Source of the DNA: JACVRW01 sp034664125
GTDB taxonomy: Bacteria > Actinomycetota > Thermoleophilia > Solirubrobacterales > Thermoleophilaceae
Length of the DNA stretch: 64,000 nucleotides
Assembly: GCA_034664125.1 (NCBI GenBank)
Contig: JAXDIG010000046.1
Coordinates: forward strand, 147,508-211,507
Direction: 5' to 3'
Below the pieces are notes generated by a model. That model had not been told where the DNA came from. It ran no database searches and was given only the letters and a program-made list of their open reading frames with translations. A program made the translations under genes and the position numbers. Shown one piece after another: positions 41,355 to 50,240 of the stretch; the stretch's first letter is position 1, and each line of letters opens with the position of its first letter.

Positions 41355-42241
41355 GCGCGGCCGACCGGACCATCCCGCCGCCCTCGCCGACCCGCCGCGC
41401 GAAGGATCTCGCGTTCCGGCTCGCCCTGCTGGGCTGCCTCGGCATATCGGTGCTGCTGCTGGGCGTCCTCCTCTACGACGTGATCAAGGACGGCGCCGGC
41501 CACCTGGACATGCACTTCCTCACCAGCTTCACGTCGATCAGCGCCGACAAGGCCGGCGCCCAGGCGGCGATCTGGGGAACCATCTGGCTGATGGGCATCT
41601 GCGGGGTGTTCATCGTGCCGGTCGGCGTGGCCACCGCCATCTACCTCGAGGAGTACGCGGACGATGCCCGTTGGTACAACCGGCTGATCGAGGTCAACAT
41701 CCAGAACCTCGCCGCGGTCCCGTCGGTCGTCTACGGGATCCTCGGACTGGCCTTCCTCGTGCGCGGGCCGCTGGCGCTCGGCAACACCGTGCTCGCCGGC
41801 GGCCTCACCCTCGGCCTGCTCGTGCTGCCCGTGGTGATCATCTCGGGGCGCGAGGCGATCCGGGCCGTGCCGCCGTCGATCCGGGAGGGTTCGAGGGCGC
41901 TCGGAGCCACCCAGTGGCAGACGATCTGGCGGCAGGTGCTGCCGGCCTCGATTCCGGGCATCGCCACCGGGGTGATCCTGGCGCTCTCGCGGGCGATCGG
42001 GGAGACGGCACCGCTGATCGTGGTCGGCGCCGCCACGGTGATCGCCTTCAACCCGGATGGCCTCGACTCGCAGTTCACGGCGCTGCCGATCCAGATCTTC
42101 GACTGGATCTCGAGGGCGTCGAACGACGTGAACAACTACAAGCCGCTCGCGGCAGCCGCCATCTTGCTGCTGATGATCATGTTGCTCGCCATGAACAGCG
42201 TCGCGATCTGGCTACGAAATCGATACGAGCAGAAGTGGTAG
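41351..42241 (+). CDS. pstA: Phosphate ABC transporter permease PstA
   Basis: 296 residues from GTG 41351 (GTGA overlap). Six helices and the permease loop AVPPSIREGSRALGATQWQTIWRQVLPASIPG. NNYKPLAAAAILLLMIMLL is the last helix. It partners PstC. The longer reading upstream in the same frame lies out of phase with pstC and is not used. Confidence 0.94.
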   Translation: MSAADRTIPPPSPTRRAKDLAFRLALLGCLGISVLLLGVLLYDVIKDGAGHLDMHFLTSFTSISADKAGAQAAIWGTIWLMGICGVFIVPVGVATAIYLEEYADDARWYNRLIEVNIQNLAAVPSVVYGILGLAFLVRGPLALGNTVLAGGLTLGLLVLPVVIISGREAIRAVPPSIREGSRALGATQWQTIWRQVLPASIPGIATGVILALSRAIGETAPLIVVGAATVIAFNPDGLDSQFTALPIQIFDWISRASNDVNNYKPLAAAAILLLMIMLLAMNSVAIWLRNRYEQKW

Positions 42242-42251
42242 GAGAGCGAAA

Positions 42252-43130
42252 GTGGAACGCGTGACCGAGCCCCCGGAAATCCGTGCACGCCGCGATGTCG
42301 TGCCGCCGACACCTCAAGTGGTCGCCGCCCCGGCCAGCACCGAGCGCAAGCCGCGGGAGGCGATCTTCGGCCTGGAGGGCGTGCAGGTTTCGTACGGCGT
42401 CAAGCCCGCCGTGCGCGACGTGAGCTTCGAGATCGGCAGACACGAGATCACCGCGCTGATCGGACCCTCGGGCTGCGGCAAGTCCACGCTGATCCGCTGC
42501 CTCAACCGCATGAACGACCTGATCCCGGGCGCCCGCGTCGAGGGCAGGGTGCTCTACCACGACCAGGACCTGTACGGCCCCGGGATCGACGCGGTGGAGG
42601 TGCGCAAGCGCATCGGGATGGTGTTCCAGAAGCCGAACCCGTTCCCCAAGTCGATCTTCGACAACATCGCGTTCGGGCCGCGCGTGCTCGGCATGAAGGG
42701 CGACATGGACGAGATGGTCGAGCGCGCCCTCAAGCAGGGCGCGCTCTGGGACGAGGTCAAGGACCGGCTCAAGACCAACGCGTTCGGCATGTCCGGCGGC
42801 CAGCAGCAGCGTCTCTGCATCGCCCGCGCGCTCGCCGTCTCGCCGGACGTGATCCTGATGGACGAGCCCTGCTCGGCGCTCGACCCGATCTCCACCGGCA
42901 AGATCGAGGACCTGATGCTGGAGCTCAAGCAGGACTACTCGATCGTGATCGTCACGCACAACATGCAGCAGGCCGCCCGCGTGTCCGACAAGACCGCGTT
43001 CTTCACGGTCGAGCTGGACGACCAGGAGCACCGCTCGGGCCGCGTCGTCGAGTTCGACGACACCGAGAAGATCTTCACCAACCCCGGGGACTCCCGGACC
43101 GAGGCCTACGTGACCGGCAAGGTCGGATAG
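42252..43130 (+). CDS. pstB: Phosphate ABC transporter ATP-binding protein
   Basis: 292 residues. Walker A GPSGCGKST, Q-loop MVFQKPNPFPKS, signature SGGQQQR, Walker B VILMDEPCSALDP and H-loop IVIVTHNM are complete. It has about 35 extra N-terminal residues (Pro/Arg-rich) compared with the usual 250-260. The GTG at 42252 has GGAG seven bases upstream, supporting this extended form. It powers phosphate uptake with PstCA. Confidence 0.95.
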   Translation: MERVTEPPEIRARRDVVPPTPQVVAAPASTERKPREAIFGLEGVQVSYGVKPAVRDVSFEIGRHEITALIGPSGCGKSTLIRCLNRMNDLIPGARVEGRVLYHDQDLYGPGIDAVEVRKRIGMVFQKPNPFPKSIFDNIAFGPRVLGMKGDMDEMVERALKQGALWDEVKDRLKTNAFGMSGGQQQRLCIARALAVSPDVILMDEPCSALDPISTGKIEDLMLELKQDYSIVIVTHNMQQAARVSDKTAFFTVELDDQEHRSGRVVEFDDTEKIFTNPGDSRTEAYVTGKVG

Positions 43131-43138
43131 GCGTTAGC

Positions 43139-43834
43139 GTGGCGCACACGACTCGCACGCACTTTCAAGAAGAGCTCTCGAAGCTCGAGGAGCAGGCGCT
43201 CGGCGGGCTCGACATGGTCGTCGAGGCCGTGGACCGGGCGCTCGAGACGATCCAGCAGCAGGACATGGAGCTGGCCGGCATGGTGATCGCCGACGACGAC
43301 CGCATCGACGGCCGCTATCTGGAGGTGCACCAGGGGATCCTCTCCCTGCTCGCGCTCCAGGCGCCCGTGGCCGGCGACCTGCGCCTCGTGGCGGCGCTGC
43401 TTCACGTCATGAAGAACATCGAGCGGATGGGGGACCAGTGCGTGAACATGGCGAAGCTCGTGCCGCTCGCCGGTCACGAGCCTCCGTCGGACGCGCGCAT
43501 CCTCGCCGACATCCAGCAGATGGGCGAGCAGGCGCGCCACCAGGTGGTGCAGTGCAAGCAGGCGTTCTCGCGGCGAGACATCGAACTGGCCCAGGACCTG
43601 GTGCGCCAGGACGACCAGATCGACCGCCTCAACCGAGACGTGTTTCACCTCGCGCTGGAGATCGGCGACGACGCCGACAAGCGCGAGTGGGCTATGCACA
43701 TGACGCTGGTCGCTCGCTGTATCGAGCGAATCGGCGACAATGCCGTGGACATCGGCGAGCAGACCGTCTTCGTCGTCACCGGTCTGTTCCGGGAGTTCGA
43801 GGACGCCTCGCACCCGGAGCTTGCTTCTCCGTAG
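43139..43834 (+). CDS. phoU: Phosphate uptake regulator PhoU
   Basis: 231 residues, GTG start eight bases after the pstB stop. Two PhoU three-helix repeats: residues about 15-100 with DDDRIDGRYLEVHQGI and VMKNIERMGDQCVN, and about 115-205 with RQDDQIDRLNRDVF and CIERIGDNAVDIGEQ, the metal-binding E/D motifs. It damps the phosphate-sensing kinase when Pst is saturated. Last of the pst operon; ppx follows after 23 bases. Confidence 0.93.
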   Translation: MAHTTRTHFQEELSKLEEQALGGLDMVVEAVDRALETIQQQDMELAGMVIADDDRIDGRYLEVHQGILSLLALQAPVAGDLRLVAALLHVMKNIERMGDQCVNMAKLVPLAGHEPPSDARILADIQQMGEQARHQVVQCKQAFSRRDIELAQDLVRQDDQIDRLNRDVFHLALEIGDDADKREWAMHMTLVARCIERIGDNAVDIGEQTVFVVTGLFREFEDASHPELASP

Positions 43835-43857
43835 CCGCAAGCACCCGGCTCGGCCGG

Positions 43858-44763
43858 GTGCGCGCGGACGGCATCAACTTGATCTGCGCCTGCATCGACA
43901 TCGGCAGCAACACCACCCGGCTGCTGGTCGCGGATGCGGGCGACGGACAGCTGCGCGAGCTGGTCACCCAGCGCGCGTTCACGCGCATCGGCAAGAGCCT
44001 CGCCGCAACCGGCTCGATCCCGGCGGAGAAGATCGCCGAGACGGCCGAAGTGGTGGCCACGCAGGCGAAGGTCGCGCGCGAGGTGGGTGCCGAGCAGATC
44101 GTGGCCGTGGCCACCGCCGCGATCCGCAACGCGCCCAACCGCGAGGCGCTGCTGAGCGCGGTGGAGGAAGCCGGCGGCATGGCGCTGGAGGTGCTGTCGG
44201 GCGAGGAGGAGGCGCGCCTGTCGTTCGTGGGCGCCACTCGCACCATGCTGCAGCCGGCCGACGGCACGATCGCCGTGATCGACGTGGGCGGCGGCTCCAG
44301 CGAGATCGCCGTCGGCGAGCCGGACGGCAACATGGCGTGGTCGGCCTCGTTTCGGATCGGCTCGGGCTTCCTCGCCGACTCCTACCTGCGCGGCGACCCG
44401 CCCTCAGTCGACGAGCTGGAGAAGGTGCGCCGGCACGTGGCCGGGACCTTCGAGGGCCTCGAGCCGCCCCCGGCCCGGGAAGCGGTTGCCGTGGGCGGCA
44501 CCGCCACCTCGCTGCGGCGGCTGCTCGGCGCGGAGCTGTCGCACGAGACGCTCGAGCGCGGCATCCGCGTGCTCTGCACGACCCCGATCGCCGACGTGGC
44601 CGCCCGCTTCGAGCTGGACCCCGAGCGCGTGCGCCTGCTGCCCGCCGGCATCCTCGTGCTGGAGGCGATCTCGGACCTGCTGGCGCTGCCGCTCCGGATC
44701 GCCCGCGGCGGATTGCGCGAAGGCGTCCTGCTCGAGCTGGTGGAAGGGAGGCGCCTTGCCTGA
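43858..44763 (+). CDS. ppx: Exopolyphosphatase/guanosine pentaphosphatase (Ppx/GppA)
   Basis: About 301 residues, like the short two-domain actinobacterial enzymes. CIDIGSNTTRLLVAD is the phosphate 1 motif and AVIDVGGGSSEIAVG the phosphate 2 motif of the ASKHA fold; EVLSGEEEARLSFVGA and GGTATSLRR are also present. It degrades polyphosphate from the end. I set the start at GTG 43858; a TTG at 43879 is an alternative. It lies between phoU and the SixA-like gene, with ppk beyond, so both making and breaking of polyphosphate sit here. Confidence 0.88.
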   Translation: MRADGINLICACIDIGSNTTRLLVADAGDGQLRELVTQRAFTRIGKSLAATGSIPAEKIAETAEVVATQAKVAREVGAEQIVAVATAAIRNAPNREALLSAVEEAGGMALEVLSGEEEARLSFVGATRTMLQPADGTIAVIDVGGGSSEIAVGEPDGNMAWSASFRIGSGFLADSYLRGDPPSVDELEKVRRHVAGTFEGLEPPPAREAVAVGGTATSLRRLLGAELSHETLERGIRVLCTTPIADVAARFELDPERVRLLPAGILVLEAISDLLALPLRIARGGLREGVLLELVEGRRLA

Positions 44764-44802
44764 GAACATCGCTGCGCACCGGGCCACGCCCGCCGCTTGC
44801 GC

Positions 44803-45234
44803 TCAGCCGATCGCGTTCAGCTCACGCGGGCGCATCAGCACCATGAGCTCGCCGCGCTCCACCCCCGCCAGGCCGCCCTTCTTCATGCGCACCTGCGCGC
44901 CGGTCAGCGAGTGGATCGCGGCGGAGAAGTCGGGATCGTGGCCGACCAGCAGCACGTTGTCGCCGAGCCCCGCGGCGAGCGCTTCGGCGTCGAACGGGCC
45001 GCCGGCGAGCTTCGGCTCGAGCTGGGGCTCCACGTCGCCCAGCTGCTCACAGGCGATCCGCGCGGTTTCCGCGGCGCGCACCTTGGGGCTGGACAGGCAG
45101 GCATCGACCTTCACGTCCAGTTTCTTCAGGGCGGCGCCGGCCACGCGCGCCTGCTCGCGCCCCTTCTCGGTGAGCGCTCGCTCAGCGTCGGGCGAGCCGT
45201 CCTCCGCGTCCCCATGCCGCAACAACCAAAGCAT
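44803..45234 (-). CDS. SixA-like histidine phosphatase
   Basis: 143 residues. LLRHGDAEDG is the RHG catalytic motif (phospho-His), SSPKVRAAETA the Arg, and LVGHDPDFS the second His of the branch-2 SixA family. SixA removes phosphate from phosphohistidine proteins; the natural substrate here is not known. Divergent from ppk with a 29-base gap. Confidence 0.85.
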   Translation of the reverse strand: MLWLLRHGDAEDGSPDAERALTEKGREQARVAGAALKKLDVKVDACLSSPKVRAAETARIACEQLGDVEPQLEPKLAGGPFDAEALAAGLGDNVLLVGHDPDFSAAIHSLTGAQVRMKKGGLAGVERGELMVLMRPRELNAIG

Positions 45235-45249
45235 CGCGATGCGGCACCA

Positions 45250-45255
45250 TAGAGG
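45250..45255 (+). promoter_or_regulatory. Probable -10 (TAGAGG) of ppk
   Basis: TAGAGG ends eight bases before the ppk ATG. The last base deviates from TANNNT. Confidence 0.3.
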
Positions 45256-45263
45256 CTGAACCG

Positions 45264-47351
45264 ATGGAAGCTGTTACCGCTTCGCCACCAGCACCCGAGC
45301 TCGACTCTCCCGAGCTCTACTCGAACCGCGAGCTGTCCTGGATGCAGTTCAACGAGCGGGTGCTGGAGCTGGCCGAGGACGAGTCGCTGCCACTGCTCGA
45401 GCGCGTCAAGTTCCTCGCGATCTACGCCTCCAACCTCGACGAGTTCTACATGGTGCGCGTGGCCGGGCTGCACGACCAGGTGGACGCCGGGATCGACGCC
45501 CGCGGCCCGGACGGCCTGTCGCCGAGCGAGACGATCGAGCGCATTGCCGAGCGGGCCCGCGAGCTCGGCCACCGCCACTCGCGCCAGTCGAAGGACGTGT
45601 TGCGGCCGCAGCTCGCCGAGCACGGCATCCGCGTGATCGACTGCGCCGACTGTGACCCCGACGAGCTGGAGGCGGTAGACCGCCGGTTCTCGGAGCAGAT
45701 CTTCCCCGTGCTGACGCCGCTGGCGGTCGGCCCGGGGCGCCCCTTCCCGTACATCTCGAACCTGTCGCTGTCGCTGGCGGTATGGCTGCGCGACCCCGTG
45801 TCCGGCACCGCGACGTTCGCGCGCGTCAAGGTGCCGAAGGAGGTGTTGCCGCGCTTCGTCGCGATCCGCGAGAACGTGTTCGTGCCGCTCGAAACGATCA
45901 TCGCGCGCCACCTCGACCAGCTCTTCCCGGGCATGGAGATCCTGCGCCACGACTTCTTCCGGGTCACGCGCGACGCGGACTTCACGGTCTCCGACGAGGC
46001 CGACGATCTGCTGCGCGCCGTCGAGGACGAGCTGCGCCGCCGCCGCTTCGGCGAGGTCGTGCGCCTGGAGATCTCGTCCTCGATGGACCCCGACATGCGC
46101 TCCTACCTCGTCGAGCAGCTGGGAATCGAGGAAACCCAGGTGATCGACGTCGACGGGCTGCTCGACCTCGAAGACCTGTGGGCGCTCTACGAAGTGGAGG
46201 GACACCGCGAGCTGCGCGACCCGCCCTGGACGCCGGTGACGCACCCGGCCTTCGCCGACCCCGACGACGGCAAGGCCGACGTGCTGGCCGCGATGCGCGC
46301 CGGCGACCTGCTGGTGCACCACCCCTACCACTCGTTCGCCTCGAGCGTCGAGCGCTTCATCCAGCAAGCCGTGGCCGACCCCGACGTGTTGGCGATCAAG
46401 ATGACGGTGTACCGCACCTCCGACGACTCGGAGCTGGTGCCGTCGCTGATCCGGGCGGCGGAGCGCGGCAAGCAGGCCGTCTGCCTGGTGGAGCTGAAGG
46501 CGCGCTTCGACGAGCGCCAGAACATCGAGTGGGCGCGCTCGCTGGAAGAGGCCGGCGCGCACGTGGTGCACGGCCTGCCCGGGCTCAAGACCCACGCGAA
46601 GGCGCTGCTGGTGGTGCGCCGCGAGGGAGCGGGCGTGCGCCACTACGTGCACATCGGGACCGGCAACTACCACGCCAAGACGGCTCGCCTGTACGAGGAC
46701 TTCGGGCTGTTCACGACCGACCGCGAGATCGCGGCGGACGTGGCGGAGCTGTTCAACACGCTGACCGGCGCGGCGCGCTCGCCCTCGTTCCGCAAGGTCA
46801 TCACCGCGCCCGAGGACATGCGTCCCTGGTTCCTCGACCAGGTCCACCAGACGATCCAGGCGCACGAGGCGGGCGAGGAGGCCCGCATCGTGCTGAAGCT
46901 CAACTCGCTGGTGGACACACGTTGCATCCGCGCCCTCTACGAGGCCTCGCAGGCGGGCGTGCCGGTCGACGTGAGCGTGCGCGGCATCTGCTGCCTGCGC
47001 GCGGGCGTGCCCGGCGTCTCCGACAACATCCGCGCGATCTCGGTGGTGGGGCGCTTCCTCGAGCACTCCCGCCTGTACGGCTTCCGCCGCGGCGACGAGC
47101 GCCTCTGGTGGATGGGCTCCGCCGACCTGATGCCGCGGAACCTCGACACCCGCGTGGAGCTGCTGGCGCCGATCGAGGACCAGAGCCTGCGCGACGAGGT
47201 CGAGGACACGCTCGAGCGCTGCCTGGCCGACGACACCTTCGCGTGGGAGCTGCGACCCGACGACTCATGGGAGCGCCGCCGCGGCGGCACCCGCGCGACG
47301 CACCGCGAGCTGATGGAGCGCGCGGTCGAGCAGGCGGCTATCGAGGCGTAG
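45264..47351 (+). CDS. ppk: Polyphosphate kinase 1
   Basis: 695 residues, full length. It makes polyphosphate from ATP. NRELSWMQFNERVLELAED is the N-terminal signature; LKTHAKALLVVRRE and HIGTGNYHAKTARLYEDFGLFT carry the two histidines, the second of which (near residue 455) is the phosphorylated one in the HIGTGNYH context; the C-terminal domain has RLYGFRRGDERLWWMGSADLMPRNLD. Downstream lies the tandem repeat at 47354. It may be controlled with the phosphate block, though no PHO box is seen directly upstream. Confidence 0.95.
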   Translation: MEAVTASPPAPELDSPELYSNRELSWMQFNERVLELAEDESLPLLERVKFLAIYASNLDEFYMVRVAGLHDQVDAGIDARGPDGLSPSETIERIAERARELGHRHSRQSKDVLRPQLAEHGIRVIDCADCDPDELEAVDRRFSEQIFPVLTPLAVGPGRPFPYISNLSLSLAVWLRDPVSGTATFARVKVPKEVLPRFVAIRENVFVPLETIIARHLDQLFPGMEILRHDFFRVTRDADFTVSDEADDLLRAVEDELRRRRFGEVVRLEISSSMDPDMRSYLVEQLGIEETQVIDVDGLLDLEDLWALYEVEGHRELRDPPWTPVTHPAFADPDDGKADVLAAMRAGDLLVHHPYHSFASSVERFIQQAVADPDVLAIKMTVYRTSDDSELVPSLIRAAERGKQAVCLVELKARFDERQNIEWARSLEEAGAHVVHGLPGLKTHAKALLVVRREGAGVRHYVHIGTGNYHAKTARLYEDFGLFTTDREIAADVAELFNTLTGAARSPSFRKVITAPEDMRPWFLDQVHQTIQAHEAGEEARIVLKLNSLVDTRCIRALYEASQAGVPVDVSVRGICCLRAGVPGVSDNIRAISVVGRFLEHSRLYGFRRGDERLWWMGSADLMPRNLDTRVELLAPIEDQSLRDEVEDTLERCLADDTFAWELRPDDSWERRRGGTRATHRELMERAVEQAAIEA

Positions 47352-47353
47352 GC

Positions 47354-47395
47354 GGGCGCCATCAGCCGGCCGACGCTCCACGGGGGTCCGGGGGC
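47354..47395. repeat. GC-hairpin repeat, copy C1 (partial, tandem)
   Basis: This 42-base unit is repeated at once by 47396-47437 with a single difference (C/T at 47363/47405 region). It lacks the right hairpin arm, so only C2 can fold. It lies just after the ppk stop. Confidence 0.7.
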
Positions 47396-47455
47396 GGGCG
47401 CCATTAGCCGGCCGACGCTCCACGGGGGTCCGGGGGCGCGAGCCCCCGGCTGTCA
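47396..47455 (-). repeat. GC-hairpin repeat, copy C2 (full), on the GH3 gene stop codon
   Basis: CCGGGGGC (47430-47437), loop GCGA, GCCCCCGG (47442-47449). The GH3-gene TGA (47455-47453, minus strand) is the TGA of the repeat's ATGACAG start. The unit therefore supplies the stop codon. Confidence 0.75.
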
Positions 47456-48589
47456 TCCCCCCAGGCTCAGGCTCAGGCGCCGCGTCAGCTCGAGCACCCG
47501 TGTGGCGGAGCGCCGCACGCGCTCCCGGAAGGCGGGCGAGCGGCGCGCCAGGGCCAGCAGCCGCGGGTACACGTCCTTCCAGCTGGCGCTGCCGGTCATC
47601 AGGATCAGGTCGGCGCCCGCGCGCAGGGAACGCTCCGCGGCCACTGCCACGGCGGAGCGCTCGAGCACGGCCTGGGCCTCGATGCTGTCGGTGACCACGA
47701 CGCCGTCGAAGCCGAGCCGCTCGCGCAACAGCCCTGTGACGATGCGCGGCGACTGGGAGGCGATCCGGCGCTTGTCCACCGCCGTGTAGACCGCATGGGA
47801 GAGCATCACGATCGGCACGCCGGCTTCCACCGCCGCACGGAACGGGACCAGGTCGCGGCGCAGGTCGCCCGAGATCGCCGCCGCGCCGTCGTCGGTGTTC
47901 ACCGCCGCGCGCCCGAGGCCCGGGAAGTGCTTGGCCGTGGCCGCCACCCGCGCCGTTCGAGTCCCCTCGATGGCGGCCCGCGTGCGGTCGGCGATGGCGG
48001 CGGCGTCGCCGGCAAAGGCGCGGGAGCGCAGCGCGCTGGATGCGCCCCCCGGCACGTCGGCCACCGGCGCCAGGTTCACGTTGACGCCGGCGATTTCCAG
48101 CTGCTGCGCGGCGGCGCGCGCGGTCCGGCGCACCAGCTCCGGGGATCCCTGCAGCGGCTGTCCCGCCGCGGGACCCGCCCAGTCGACCGTGCGGATGTCA
48201 CCACCCTCCTGGTCGACCATCACCAGGGCCCCGTAGTGCGCGCTGCGCTGCAGGGCCATCGTCAGCCGCTGCCACTGCGCCGGCGGGCCGGCATTGAAGC
48301 CGAACAGGATCACGCCGGCCGTTTCGCCCGCGCGCAGGCGACGGCGGATGTACCGCGGCGGCCGGTTGCCCGGGAAGCTCGAGATCGTCAGCTGGCCGAC
48401 CTGCTGGCGCAGGCTGAGCCGGTCGACCGCCTGGAGCACCTCCTTGCGGGAGGCGTCCGGGGGCGCGCCGCCCTCCCCACCCTCTTCGCTGCCGGCGCCG
48501 GCCGCGATGCCCGCCGCGAGGGCGAGCACGCCGGCACCCGCCAGCAGCGCGAGCCGCCGCCGCGCGGCGGGCTCAGTTGACAGCCGCAC
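47453..48589 (-). CDS. Glycoside hydrolase family 3, NagZ-like, exported
   Basis: 378 residues. A signal anchor (about 12-32) suggests export. The GH3 barrel shows VMVDQEGGDIRTVDW, ATAKHFPGLGRAAVNTDDG and VVVTDSIEAQAV (nucleophile Asp). In typical NagZ the loop is K-H-F-P-G-H-G...D-S-H and the His acts as acid/base; here the positions read GLG and TDDG, so that His is missing and the activity may differ. Overlaps the upstream enoyl-reductase-like gene by 17 bases. It ends on a GC-hairpin repeat. Confidence 0.8.
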   Translation of the reverse strand: MRLSTEPAARRRLALLAGAGVLALAAGIAAGAGSEEGGEGGAPPDASRKEVLQAVDRLSLRQQVGQLTISSFPGNRPPRYIRRRLRAGETAGVILFGFNAGPPAQWQRLTMALQRSAHYGALVMVDQEGGDIRTVDWAGPAAGQPLQGSPELVRRTARAAAQQLEIAGVNVNLAPVADVPGGASSALRSRAFAGDAAAIADRTRAAIEGTRTARVAATAKHFPGLGRAAVNTDDGAAAISGDLRRDLVPFRAAVEAGVPIVMLSHAVYTAVDKRRIASQSPRIVTGLLRERLGFDGVVVTDSIEAQAVLERSAVAVAAERSLRAGADLILMTGSASWKDVYPRLLALARRSPAFRERVRRSATRVLELTRRLSLSLGG

Positions 48590-49709
48590 GCTCCGGCGGG
48601 AAGTCCTCCCGAGCGGGCTGTGGCCCGTTTGCCTCCTGCAGGCCCGCCCAGCGGGCGCCGTCGGTCAGCGCCACGAGGCCGAACCCGTCGACGGGCCCGA
48701 GCGCGCCGGTTCCCTGCAGGCCGCCCTCGGCGGCGCGCTGCGCGCCCCAGGCGAGGATGCGGCCCGTGAACGTGTAGCCGTCCACGCCCTTGAGGCGCGC
48801 CTCGGCCAGCTCACGTCCGGCGGAGTCGTAGGCGATCGCGACGATATGCGAGCCGGACTTCGCGCGCGCCTGCGCGTCCGGCCCGCCGGTGGAGCCCTTG
48901 ACGAAGCGCGCACCGAGCGCCTTGAGGACGCTCGACGCGCCCGGCACGCTGGTGCCCATCGACATGACCTGCATCGGGCGCGAGAGCGGCCCGAACCAGC
49001 CCAGGTAGGCGTTCACCTCGCGCAGCTGCGGGGCGATCTTCGGCAGGGCGAAGTGCTCCGAGCTGCCGACCGACACCCCGTCGCGCTTCTTGGAGCCGAT
49101 CTGGAAGCCGCGCACGCGCTTGGCGCCGCGCTCGGTGCGCACGCGCCCGTCGCGGAAGCCGAAGCTCGGATCGGCGAGCGCGCCCACGGTCGAGGCCATG
49201 GTGCCGCCGCTCATGCCCGCCTTGCCGGTGATGAAGTAGCCGATGTCCACGCGCACGGCGTCGTCGCCGGCGCGCCTGAGCGCCAGCCCGGCGGCCAGGT
49301 TGCCCGGCACCCAGTCGTAGCCGAAGGCGGTGAGCATCCCGCTCCCGGACTGCTCCGCGGCCGGCCCGTAGCGCTCGAACACCTCACGGATGAAGGCCGG
49401 CTCGCCGGTCGAGTCGATGTAGTGGGCGCCCGCGGAGGAGGCGGCCCCGGCGGCGGGAGCGCCCCAGCGCGCGAACGGGCCAACCGTGGTCACGAGCACG
49501 TCGCCGCGCTCGACCAGCGCGCTCACGCTGGCGGGATCGGCGACGTCGGCCACCGCCGTGTCCAGCCCGCCCAGCTCTGCCGCCATCGCCTCCAGGCGGT
49601 CGCGCCCACGGGCGGCCAGCACTGGCCGCAGGTCCCGCTCGACCATGGCCTCCGCGACCAGCCGGCCGGTGTAGCCGGTGGCGCCGAAGAGGACGATGCG
49701 CCCCGCCAT
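48573..49709 (-). CDS. Saccharopine-dehydrogenase-like / trans-acting enoyl reductase family protein
   Basis: 378 residues. IVLFGATGYTGRLVAEAMV is a Rossmann NADP site; LVTTVGPFARWGAPAAGA and HYIDSTGEPAF are shared with the saccharopine dehydrogenase NADP-binding family and the mycobacterial trans-acting enoyl reductase. Mycobacterial relatives reduce lipid precursors; the substrate here is unknown. Two bases separate it from the upstream cNMP-binding gene, so the run cNMP protein, reductase, GH3 is an operon. Confidence 0.82.
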   Translation of the reverse strand: MAGRIVLFGATGYTGRLVAEAMVERDLRPVLAARGRDRLEAMAAELGGLDTAVADVADPASVSALVERGDVLVTTVGPFARWGAPAAGAASSAGAHYIDSTGEPAFIREVFERYGPAAEQSGSGMLTAFGYDWVPGNLAAGLALRRAGDDAVRVDIGYFITGKAGMSGGTMASTVGALADPSFGFRDGRVRTERGAKRVRGFQIGSKKRDGVSVGSSEHFALPKIAPQLREVNAYLGWFGPLSRPMQVMSMGTSVPGASSVLKALGARFVKGSTGGPDAQARAKSGSHIVAIAYDSAGRELAEARLKGVDGYTFTGRILAWGAQRAAEGGLQGTGALGPVDGFGLVALTDGARWAGLQEANGPQPAREDFPPERAAVN

Positions 49710-49711
49710 GG

Positions 49712-50104
49712 TCAGTCCGCCTGGCGGCGTTCCTCGAGCACGGAGCGGATGTGCTCCATGGCCTGCGGCGCGGAGCGCTCGACCCGCCTGAGATCCCAGC
49801 CGCTCAGGGTCACCAGGCGCACCGGCGTCTTGGCAGTCACCGTGGCGTTGCGCAGGGTCTTCTCGAGCAGGCCCATCTCGCCGAAGAAGTCACCCGGGCC
49901 GAGGTCCGCCACGTGCTCGCCGCCGCGGGTCACCTCCGCCTGACCCTCCTCGATGGCCATGAACTCGTAGGAGAAGTCGCCTTCGCGGACGAGCTCTCCG
50001 CCCTCCTCCATGGAAACCTCGGTCGCAAAGGGCGCGATCTGAGCGAGCTCCTCGTCGCCGACCTCTTCGAACAGCGGGATCGACTTCAGCCTGCTGGCAT
50101 CCAA
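49712..50104 (-). CDS. Cyclic-nucleotide-binding-domain protein
   Basis: 130 residues forming one cNMP_binding domain: IPLFEEVGDEELAQIA at the start, EGDFSYEFMAIEEGQAEV, and the phosphate cassette GDFFGEMGLLEKTLRNATV. No DNA-binding or kinase part. Whether it binds cAMP is uncertain because the cassette has an Asn where many have Ser/Ala beside the Arg. It leads the operon with the reductase and GH3 genes. Confidence 0.85.
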   Translation of the reverse strand: MDASRLKSIPLFEEVGDEELAQIAPFATEVSMEEGGELVREGDFSYEFMAIEEGQAEVTRGGEHVADLGPGDFFGEMGLLEKTLRNATVTAKTPVRLVTLSGWDLRRVERSAPQAMEHIRSVLEERRQAD

Positions 50105-50240
50105 CGGTGGGTCCTCCTGGCTCGCGGTTGGCGCGACTCTACCGCGACCGGGAGGCGAGGGCCCGTACCATCCAGTGCCGCCCGGTCATGCTCGGCCGCC
50201 ACGCGCAAACTTCGTACGTAGCGCAAATCGAGCGGCCGCA

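Noticed and set aside
45126..47066. A 646-codon antisense frame to ppk
   Set aside because: Same GC-shadow effect; ppk is certain from its motifs.
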